DNA from: Streptomyces sp. KMM 9044
Lineage (GTDB): Bacteria; Actinomycetota; Actinomycetes; Streptomycetales; Streptomycetaceae
Reading direction: 5' to 3'
Assembly (NCBI RefSeq): GCF_024701375.2
Contig: NZ_CP113910.1
Coordinates: 682,001-746,000 of the forward strand
DNA length: 64,000 nucleotides
In this document: in pieces, positions 34,955-42,249 of the stretch
Position numbering within the stretch: position 1 is the first letter of the stretch
Layout: each line of letters opens with the position of its first letter
Translations under genes and position numbers: made by a program
Notes under the pieces: generated by a model
What the model was told of the DNA's origin: nothing
Seen by the model: only the letters and a program-made list of their open reading frames with translations
Database searches by the model: none

Positions 34955-37900
34955 TCACTCGACGTCTCCCTCGACACCACTGGCACGTGCGACTGCCATA
35001 CCCTCGCCGGATCCGCGATGGGCGTTGCCCACCCACGTGTCCGGAAGCTGGATCCACTCCCCCAGGCCGGCCTGGTAGGGCACGGCCACCTGCCCGAGCC
35101 GGGGCTCGCGTGAGGGGTCGCTCTGCGGGACCAGGAGCCACAGCCCCCGCCCGCCCCGCCGGGCCGCCGACGCCAGCCGGTCCAGGACACCCATCGCGTC
35201 GTAGCGCGCGAACACCCCGGCCTCCGTCAGCAGCACAGGACCGGCAGCACCGGCAGGAGCTGCCCCGCCACCGCCACCGTTACCCAGCAGCTCCGCGATC
35301 CGGGGTTCCACCGCGCCCCACGCCGTTCGCGCGTACTCCGCGAACCGCACCGCGCCCTTCGAGCCCGGCTCGGCGGCGTCCGCCTTGAGCAGGGTCTCCC
35401 AGGTGGGCTTGGTGCCCGGCGTGACCCGCGCGTGCAGGGCCTCCAGGAACAGCTCCGTCACCGACACCGCGTCCGTGCCCAGCCGCTCCGCGCCCAGCTC
35501 CCGTACCGCGTCCCGCACCAGTTGCTGCCGTACGGTCAGCACCCGGTACCCGTCCCGGCGGGCCGAGGCGAGGAGCCGTTCCTCCGCGCGGACCGCGCCC
35601 GCGAGCTGTGGGTCGTCCGCGTACCGCGTCACCGCGCCCGTCCGCGTCGACCGCCGCCACGCGCCCGTCGTGAGGTAGCTCGACGTGTCGTCGACCCGGG
35701 TCGACAGGTAGCGCAGCACGCCGTCGCGTTCGTGCATGCCGAGCGACAGTTCGAAGCCGGCGTCGCGCAACGCCTTGGTGAGCGGGCCGCCCGTCGGCAG
35801 GTCGTGGGTCGTGCCGCCGCGCCCGTCGGGGACGACCATCTCCGGGAAGCGGGCACGGACCCGCTCGTGCACGGCCTCACTCGTCAGGCCGGGCTGCAGT
35901 CCTTCCGGCAGGCCCTGGATCCGGCGGACGAGCCCGGCCTGCGTGAGACGCAGCGCCCGGACCAGCGGCAGGTCGCGCGGGTAGATCTCCAGGCGTGGCG
36001 TGGCGGCGGCGTTCACGGAGGCCGCCGCCGCCAGCTCCACCATGCGCCGCTCGTCCCAGTCCACCGCACCCGGCGGCACCGTGAGCGCGCCCAGCTCGGC
36101 CAGGACGGTCGCGGCCGTCGGCAGGGTGTCCAGTCTGGTGAGCCGGTCGGCCCTCTTGCCGAGGCTGGTCGCGTACTCCAGCAGGCCGGGTGCGGTCGGG
36201 GTGTCGGGGCCGTCGTTCTCCCGGACGTCGAGAGCGAGCAGGCCGGCGCCCAGGGACTCGTCCGTCGCCTTGCGGTTCGGCTGGTGCAGGAACTCGGCCT
36301 CCTGCGGGAGCAGTTGCTCGACCTCGACGACGGCCCGCACCGCCGCCAGCGCCAGCGCGCGCCGCTGCTCGCGCCCCGCGAGGTGCGTACCGCGCCGGAC
36401 CGCCAGGGCGTCCGCGATCTCCACGGCCGAGGCGACGCGGCCCATGTCGGCCAGGAGGTCGATGATCTCCTCGCGCAGGGCCTGGACGGCGGGCTCCGCC
36501 TTCCAGCGCTTGCGCTCGTCCTTGAGTATCTGCGGGATACGGCCGTGGCTCAGCCCCAGAGCCTCCGCGACGTCCTTCTGCTTCGGCCAGACGCCGATGC
36601 CGGGCAGGACCCCGTGCTCGTCGGGCAGGCGCAGCAGCAGCCGCACCATCTCCGCCTTGTTGCGGTTGGAGCCGTTGTTGTTGACGGCCGGTACGAGGAC
36701 GGTGGCGAGGGTGTCGAGGCTGACCGAGCGCAGGGTGCGGGCGGACAGCGCGCCCGCCGAGGCACCCGTGGCGAGTTCGCCGGCGAGGGCCGACTCGGCG
36801 GCCGTGAGCTGCTCCAGCTCCTCCTTCGCCTCCGCCCGCCCCTTCGCCGTCAGCGGCGAGACGGGGATCTCGCTCAGCCGCTCGCCCCACTCGCGCTGCC
36901 GCTGCTGGACCTCGTTGCGGGTCTTGGCGCCCAGGCCGGGGGCGTTGACGAGCTTGCGGCGGCTGTGGTCGAGCAGTTCGCCGACCGTGGTGATGCCGAG
37001 GCCGTAGAGGAAGGACTGGGCGGCGGGCGTGAGGCCGGAGACGGTCAGCGGGGTGTCGCGGGTGACCTCGGCGGCAAGGCGGTCTCGCTGCTGCTCGGCG
37101 GTCTCCGGCTCGGCGTCCGCGATCGTCGCCGCGGCGGTGCCCTCGGCGGGTGTCCCCTCCGCCGTGGTCGCGGGGGCCGAGGGGCGGGAACGGTGGCTGG
37201 AGGGGACGGTCTGGGAGGCGTCGAGGAAGACCTTGCGCCAGGCGTCCCGCATCGGTTTCAGCTCGGGGAAGCGCCTGCCGGCGTCGCGGTGCAGGGCCTG
37301 CTGGAAGAAGGCGACGAGACCGTCCCGTACGGCCGGGTCGAAGGCCTCGGCCGCGATGGTGGGGTGCGGCCACTCCTTCGGGTCGGTCATGCGGGGCAGG
37401 ACACTGCCGTCGCCCCACTTGGGCAGCTCGCCGGAGGCCATCTGGTGCAGGGTGACGGCGACGGCGTACCGCTCGGCGTGCGAGTCGTAGGAGCCGCGGG
37501 TGATGACGTCGACGAAGGGGTCGAGGTAGCCGTCGGTGCCCGCGCCGGTGCTCTTCGCCGGGTAGCCGGCCAGCGAGAAATCGATGAGGACCAGCTCGCG
37601 GGTGCGGTTGGGGCGGATGCGGACGGCGATGTTGTCCGGCTTGATGTCGCGGTGCCAGACGCCTTCGCCCTCCAGGAAGTCGACGGCTCCGAAGAGGTAG
37701 TCGCCGTACGCCTCCAGCTGGTCGACCGGGAGGCGGCCGTGCTCGCGGAGCTGGCGGGCGACGGTCTCCTCGCGGCGGCGGGGACGGGCCGCGCCCTGGG
37801 CGTCGTCGTCGCGTTCGTCGCCGACGTACTCCAGTGCCAGGACGGTGCGGCCGGCGATGTGCAGCGGCTCGGGTTCGACGAGGCGGATGATGCCGGAGTG

Positions 37901-39670
37901 GGGGCGCAGGTGTCCCATGGCCTCGGCCTCGCGGGCGAGGATCTCGCTGCGGCTGTCGGAGAGGGCGACCTTCAGCACGGCGAGCGGGCGGGTCCTGCGG
38001 GTTTCGGCCTGGAGGTCGCGGACGAGGAAGGCGCGGCTGGTGGATCCGGTACCGAGGCGGCGGCGGATCTCCCACCGGCCGGCGAACACGTCACCGGCGA
38101 CGGCCTCCAGCGGGTCCTTGTCGGCGGCGGTCCCGTCGTCCTCGTCGGCCGCCCCCTGCGGAGCGGTGGCCGCCGGGGCCGGGGCGGTGAGGGAGTCCTC
38201 GACGAGTTCCAGCAGCTCCAGGAACTCGTCCACGCTGGACAGGCGCTGGCCCGGCCGGTAGGCGGTGGCGGCCTGGACCAGGAAGTCCACGTCCTCCGAC
38301 AGGCCGTCCACCAGGGAGCTGGGGCGCAGTCCCTCCCCCGCCTCCAGGCGGGCCAGCAGCTCGGCCTGGCTGGCGGCAGGGGCCTTGCCGGTGGCCAGCA
38401 GGTAGGTGAGGACGCCGAGCCCGTACACGTCGAGGTGGACCGGGTCGGGGCTGAGGGCGGTGAGTTCGGGGGCGAGGTAGGCGTCGGCGTCCTCGCCCAG
38501 GTGCGTCGCGGACAGGGCGGTCGGCGCGAAGCGGGTCATGCCCCGGCCCTGGGAGGAGTCGCCGCTGCGCTGGGTGGCGATCTGCCAGTCGGAGATCTGG
38601 AGGTGCGGGGTGAGCCAGGCGGCCTCCTCCCCCACCGCCCGGCCCTTCCCGCCGCGCGGCCGGGGGACGACGAGTACCGAGCGGGCGGCGAGCGCCCGGT
38701 GGTGGATGCGGCTGGCGTGCGCGGAGCGGATGGTCTCGGCGAGCTGGCGCACCAGCGCCATCCGGCCGAGGATGTCCAGCTTCCCGCCGTACTGGACCAG
38801 GTACTCGTCCAGCTTCAGGGTGTCCGGGTGGTAGTCGAAGATCAGCGCGGGTCCGGCGGCGTGGCCGGAGGGGAAGTACTGCTTGAGCTGGACGGCGCCG
38901 GGGTGCTTGAAACGGCCGAGGACGGCGGCCTCGCGCCGGGCGGCGTTCTCGACGGACTGGCGCAGGGAGGCCTCGGAGCCGCGCTCGCTGAGGTAGATCC
39001 GCACGCGGGCGGCCTCGGGCAGGTCGCTGTGGCGGGCCAGGTAGTCCGCCCAGGTGGGCCCGGAGTCGAAGGACTTCCGCTCCAGCTCGTAGGGGCCGAC
39101 CTTGTACTGGGCGTCGCTCCTGCGGATGCCGAGCCGCTTCAGGGCTCCCGCGATCTCGCGGGAGCCGATCGCGGTGACGCGGCGGCGCTCGTCGGGCGGG
39201 GGCTGCCCGAGCATCTCGACCAGCTCGTCGACGGTGTGGACGCCGTTCTGGTCGTGGGCGGGCAGCCGGACACGCAGCCCGTTGTCGGTGAAGCAGACGG
39301 CCTCGGCGACCCAGACCCGCCTGCCGCCGGGCAGTGCGAGCAGGCCGGCCAGCTCCTTGGCCTTGCGGTTGACCAGGTGCAGCGGGTTGCCGTGGGTGCG
39401 GCGGTGCCCGCCGGGGGTGGTCTGGACCCAGGTGCCGTTCTCGGAGGTGACCGAGCCGTGCCAGTCCTTCAGCTCGATCATGCAGACGCCGCCGGGGGTA
39501 ACGACCAGCAGGTCGACCTCGCGGACGTGGCCGGTGTTGGCGGTGAAGGTGAAGTTCGACCAGGCCCGCCATGGGTCGGCGTCCGGCAGCTTGCGGCGGA
39601 TCGCCTCCAGGCCGCGGCGTTCGTGCTCGAACTCGGACTCGGTGACCGTGGCCCACCGGCCTTCCCGCAT
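34955..39670 (-). CDS. pglW: BREX-2 Ser/Thr kinase PglW with NERD domain
   Basis: This 1571-residue multidomain protein starts at ATG 39670 with a GAGGAG-type site upstream. Residues 15-130 form a NERD nuclease-related domain (REVDLLVVTPGGVCMIELKD). A first kinase-like region follows that has lost the HRD motif (IHHRALAARSVLVVP) and is probably a pseudokinase. The second kinase is complete: glycine loop RLGTGSTSRAF near residue 537, catalytic HRDIKPDNIAV near 672, and DFS instead of DFG near 695. The C-terminal 700 residues include a helix-hairpin-like segment (LSGLTPAAQSFLYGLGITTV) and BREX-specific sequence. PglW is autophosphorylating in S. coelicolor. Its stop overlaps the pglX start by four bases. 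It appears intact. Confidence 0.93.
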   Translation of the reverse strand: MREGRWATVTESEFEHERRGLEAIRRKLPDADPWRAWSNFTFTANTGHVREVDLLVVTPGGVCMIELKDWHGSVTSENGTWVQTTPGGHRRTHGNPLHLVNRKAKELAGLLALPGGRRVWVAEAVCFTDNGLRVRLPAHDQNGVHTVDELVEMLGQPPPDERRRVTAIGSREIAGALKRLGIRRSDAQYKVGPYELERKSFDSGPTWADYLARHSDLPEAARVRIYLSERGSEASLRQSVENAARREAAVLGRFKHPGAVQLKQYFPSGHAAGPALIFDYHPDTLKLDEYLVQYGGKLDILGRMALVRQLAETIRSAHASRIHHRALAARSVLVVPRPRGGKGRAVGEEAAWLTPHLQISDWQIATQRSGDSSQGRGMTRFAPTALSATHLGEDADAYLAPELTALSPDPVHLDVYGLGVLTYLLATGKAPAASQAELLARLEAGEGLRPSSLVDGLSEDVDFLVQAATAYRPGQRLSSVDEFLELLELVEDSLTAPAPAATAPQGAADEDDGTAADKDPLEAVAGDVFAGRWEIRRRLGTGSTSRAFLVRDLQAETRRTRPLAVLKVALSDSRSEILAREAEAMGHLRPHSGIIRLVEPEPLHIAGRTVLALEYVGDERDDDAQGAARPRRREETVARQLREHGRLPVDQLEAYGDYLFGAVDFLEGEGVWHRDIKPDNIAVRIRPNRTRELVLIDFSLAGYPAKSTGAGTDGYLDPFVDVITRGSYDSHAERYAVAVTLHQMASGELPKWGDGSVLPRMTDPKEWPHPTIAAEAFDPAVRDGLVAFFQQALHRDAGRRFPELKPMRDAWRKVFLDASQTVPSSHRSRPSAPATTAEGTPAEGTAAATIADAEPETAEQQRDRLAAEVTRDTPLTVSGLTPAAQSFLYGLGITTVGELLDHSRRKLVNAPGLGAKTRNEVQQRQREWGERLSEIPVSPLTAKGRAEAKEELEQLTAAESALAGELATGASAGALSARTLRSVSLDTLATVLVPAVNNNGSNRNKAEMVRLLLRLPDEHGVLPGIGVWPKQKDVAEALGLSHGRIPQILKDERKRWKAEPAVQALREEIIDLLADMGRVASAVEIADALAVRRGTHLAGREQRRALALAAVRAVVEVEQLLPQEAEFLHQPNRKATDESLGAGLLALDVRENDGPDTPTAPGLLEYATSLGKRADRLTRLDTLPTAATVLAELGALTVPPGAVDWDERRMVELAAAASVNAAATPRLEIYPRDLPLVRALRLTQAGLVRRIQGLPEGLQPGLTSEAVHERVRARFPEMVVPDGRGGTTHDLPTGGPLTKALRDAGFELSLGMHERDGVLRYLSTRVDDTSSYLTTGAWRRSTRTGAVTRYADDPQLAGAVRAEERLLASARRDGYRVLTVRQQLVRDAVRELGAERLGTDAVSVTELFLEALHARVTPGTKPTWETLLKADAAEPGSKGAVRFAEYARTAWGAVEPRIAELLGNGGGGGAAPAGAAGPVLLTEAGVFARYDAMGVLDRLASAARRGGRGLWLLVPQSDPSREPRLGQVAVPYQAGLGEWIQLPDTWVGNAHRGSGEGMAVARASGVEGDVE

Positions 39671-40226
39671 GCCTGTTCCCCGCTCCTCGTGTCCTTCGAG
39701 GGCCGACGTTCCCCATGGTCGGGTCCTCGGGCCGATCCTAGTGCTGTGACCGGGATGGTTCACCGTGATCGGAAGACGGCTCGTGGGACGAGCGCACGCG
39801 AAACGGCTGGTATTACTGGGGCATGCAGGAAGAGACCGCACGCTCCGCGATCGACACGTTCATCTCCGCGTTCAACGCCTCGGACGACAGCTATGTGACT
39901 GCCCTGCTCTCCCAGGCCCTGACCTCGGACGTGGTCTTCTGGGGACCGTTGGGCCGCAGCGAAGGAATCGCGGAGATCGAGCGGTTCGTGCTGGACATCC
40001 GGCGCCACCCGGCGGGGACCGGCACGATGGTGCGCTGCTCAGCGGTGGACATGCCTGACGAATGGGCCCGGTACCAGTGGGTCTTCACCACGCCGGATGG
40101 AGGCCCTCGCCTGGCGGGAACGGACGTCGTCCATCTGCGGCGGAGCCTCATCGACCAGGTCATCGTCTTTGCGGGGGAGATCGACTCCGTTGCCCAATTC
40201 GCCGCGGCGGCGATGCGCAGTGGGAG

Positions 40227-42050
40227 ATGATCTGCCGTGTCGTCATGAGTGGTGCGAGCCCTGGGATGGTGCGGATGTCGATGCGGCCGGAGGGGCTGCC
40301 TGCGGTTCCGGAGGAGACAGCGAGGGTGGCCCGGGCCGCTTTCCCGGCCGGGAGCCTGCCGATACGCCTGCGAGACCGGATGGAAGCGGTCTTCGCCGAT
40401 GAGCCGTACACCGACGCGTTCGGGGTGCGCGGTGCCCCGGGGCTGTCCCCGGCGGTGCTCTCGCTGGTCACTGTCCTGCAGTTCACCGAGGACCTGACCG
40501 ACCGGCAGGCCACCGCGATGGCGGTACGCGCGATCGACTGGAAGTACGCGATCGGCGCCGAGCTGACCGATCCCGGCTTCGACTTCAGCGTGCTGGCCAA
40601 GTTCCGCGCACGCCTGATCGAGCACGGCATGGAACGCCTGGTCTTCGACCGGCTCCTGGAGTGCTGCCGCACCGAGGGACTCGTTGCGGCCGGCGGCAAG
40701 CAGCGCAGCGACTCCACCCATGTCATCAGCGCGGTGAGGGACTTGAACCGGCTGGAGTTGGCGGGCGAGAGCGTGCGCGCCGCGCTGGAGGTGCTGGCCG
40801 CAGCCGCGCCCGAGTGGCTGGCAGGCGCGGTGGATGTCACCGAACTGGCGCACCGCTACGGTCCGCGCGTGGACGGGTGGAAGCTGCCGGCCTCGAAGAC
40901 CAAGCGGGACCGGCTCGCGGTGGTGTTCGGGCAGGACGCGCTGATGCTGTGCCGGGCGGTGCGCGCGCCCGGCGCCCCGCCGTGGCTGGCGGAGCTTCCC
41001 GCGGTTGAGCTTTTGCGGCAGGTGCTGGTGCAGACCTACTACATCGAGACCGGCGCGCGGGGACGGGAGGTGATCAGGAAGCGGGAGGCCGAGGTGGACG
41101 GCGTCCCGCCCGGTCATATCCGCCTGGCCTCTCCCTACGATGCGGATGCGCGGTGGGCGGCCAAGGGCGAGGAGCTGTTCTGGCTGGGCTACAAGATTCA
41201 TTTGACCGAGACCTGCCATACTCCCGCCGAAGCCGAAGCCGAAGCCGAAGCCGAAGCCGAAGCCGAAGCCGAAGCCGAAGCCGAAGCCGAAGCCGGGAGC
41301 GGGAACGGGAAGCGCGTCGCGGCGCCGCCGAACCTGATCACCGATGTGCACACCACGAAGGCGACGGTGCCGGACGTGAAGGCCACCGCCGGCATCCAGC
41401 AGCGCCTGAATGAGCGCGGTCTGCGCCCGGGCGAGCACTATCTGGACTCCGGCTATCCGAGCGTGGACCTGGTGGCCGCCGCCGGCAAGGACGGGACCGC
41501 GATGCTCACCCCGCTGCTGGCCGACCACTCGCCGCAGTCCAAGGCCGCTGCGGGGTTCGACAAGAGTGCTTTCCGCGTCGACTGGAAGGCCCGTCAGGTC
41601 ACCTGCCCGGCCGGTCGCACCAGCGCCGGGTGGTATCCGGTCACCCAGCACGGCAGGCCCGCCATCGTCGCCCAGTTCGCCTCCACCGACTGCCGGGCCT
41701 GCCCGTCAAGGACGCAGTGCACTTCCTCCCGGCGGGTCAGTCGGATGCTCACCCCGCGGCCGAAAGAGCTGCACGAGATCCAGGCCACCGCCCGCGCCGT
41801 GCAGAAGACCCAGACCTGGCGGGACAAGTACAAGCTGCGCGCGGGGGTCGAGGGCACGATCAACCAGGCCCTGGACATGACCGGAATCCGCCGGGCCCGC
41901 TACCGAGGACTGGCCAAGGTCCGCCTCCAGCACGTCTTCTCCGCCACCGCCTTGAACGTCATCCGCCTCGACGCCTACTGGAGCACCACCCCGCTCGGCA
42001 GACCCCGGACCAGCAGACTCGAACGCCTTGCCTACATGCTCACAGCCTGA
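40227..42050 (+). CDS. IS1182-family transposase, copy B
   Basis: This is a 607-residue transposase, identical in layout to copy A (599 residues). The extra eight residues are four more Glu-Ala pairs from the GAAGCC tract. The start is taken at ATG 40227, the same position as in copy A relative to the element end. DDE-family content such as AGVEGTINQALDMTGIRRAR and the Cys-rich CRACPSRTQC is unchanged. The reading frame is intact. Having two intact copies makes both the DUF6879 and SnoaL insertions and the MITE insertions plausible products of this transposase. The two copies, 16.7 kb apart in direct orientation, could recombine and delete most of the island together with pglX and pglW. Confidence 0.9.
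   Translation: MICRVVMSGASPGMVRMSMRPEGLPAVPEETARVARAAFPAGSLPIRLRDRMEAVFADEPYTDAFGVRGAPGLSPAVLSLVTVLQFTEDLTDRQATAMAVRAIDWKYAIGAELTDPGFDFSVLAKFRARLIEHGMERLVFDRLLECCRTEGLVAAGGKQRSDSTHVISAVRDLNRLELAGESVRAALEVLAAAAPEWLAGAVDVTELAHRYGPRVDGWKLPASKTKRDRLAVVFGQDALMLCRAVRAPGAPPWLAELPAVELLRQVLVQTYYIETGARGREVIRKREAEVDGVPPGHIRLASPYDADARWAAKGEELFWLGYKIHLTETCHTPAEAEAEAEAEAEAEAEAEAEAEAGSGNGKRVAAPPNLITDVHTTKATVPDVKATAGIQQRLNERGLRPGEHYLDSGYPSVDLVAAAGKDGTAMLTPLLADHSPQSKAAAGFDKSAFRVDWKARQVTCPAGRTSAGWYPVTQHGRPAIVAQFASTDCRACPSRTQCTSSRRVSRMLTPRPKELHEIQATARAVQKTQTWRDKYKLRAGVEGTINQALDMTGIRRARYRGLAKVRLQHVFSATALNVIRLDAYWSTTPLGRPRTSRLERLAYMLTA
41229..41294 (+). repeat. (GAAGCC)11 in-frame repeat in transposase B
   Basis: Eleven perfect units at the position where copy A has seven. 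They encode a longer Glu-Ala stretch. Confidence 0.95.
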
Positions 42051-42249
42051 CCGGCGACCGCTCGGAATTGGGCAACGGAGTCCGATCTGGCTTCATACGC
42101 GAACTCGATCGTGAGTCGACACTCCTAGTACTCCAGCCGTAGTTCGGTATCTGGGCTGGTCAGCGGCCTGGTGGCGTGGAGTGTAGCGGGGGCGCCGGGT
42201 GCGCGGGAGGAACTTTGCCACCGCGCCCACGAACGAGTGCCTGTGCCGC

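Larger units (their letters stand above)
29583..34958 (-). pseudogene. pglX: BREX-2 adenine-specific DNA methyltransferase PglX, broken by an IS and a frameshift
   Basis: PglX methylates host DNA and is the BREX methyltransferase. The GTG start (34956-34958) overlaps the pglW stop by four bases. The N-terminus is DRKALLNDLKQQVKAVEADL, motif I is DPTCGSGHFVLGAF near residue 243, and motif IV is VVVGNPPYITV near residue 380. Two lesions are visible. First, a G5 run (34176-34180 on the plus strand) shifts the frame after FRRLVRLWG; one more G gives a continuous GQPGREVHERVRAALDSVHG. Second, an IS1380-type element splits the 3' end at RFISYGQTN. The missing C-terminus AATPELYGWAGWDHREQAQA through SQWHNEFDMLYSG to TRGRRAAAKR lies beyond it at 29903-29583. 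Both pieces match the known BREX-2 PglX ending. The protein should be non-functional as sequenced. Confidence 0.9.
40183..42082 (+). mobile_element. IS1182-family insertion sequence, copy B (1900 bp)
   Basis: Same terminal repeats as copy A (GACTCCGTTGCCCAATTC at the left and its reverse complement form at the right). GATC occurs directly at both borders, consistent with a short target duplication. It is inserted in a SnoaL-like gene. It differs from copy A by four extra GAAGCC units and a few point changes, so the two copies are recent duplicates. Confidence 0.93.
39823..42114 (+). pseudogene. SnoaL-like (NTF2-fold) gene interrupted near its 3' end by IS1182 copy B
   Basis: ATG 39823 opens MQEETARSAIDTFISAFNAS, then DDSYVTALLSQALTSDVVFW and a strand-rich core (YQWVFTTPDGGPRLAGTDVV, IDQVIVFAGEI), typical of the SnoaL/NTF2 cone fold used by polyketide cyclases and many small enzymes. 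The IS1182 element starts right after GEI. Past it, the frame resumes as WLHTRTRS and stops at 42114, so about 8-9 residues are displaced. The current fused frame instead reads SVAQFAAAAMRSGR and stops at 40230. The protein loses only its tail and might keep activity. It is divergent from pglW with 152 bp between. The substrate cannot be predicted. Confidence 0.75.

Noticed and set aside
39891..41651. Minus-strand frames with long Gly-Phe runs across both IS1182 copies
   Set aside because: The FGFGFG stretch is the reverse reading of the GAAGCC tract inside the transposase gene. No independent gene features are present.
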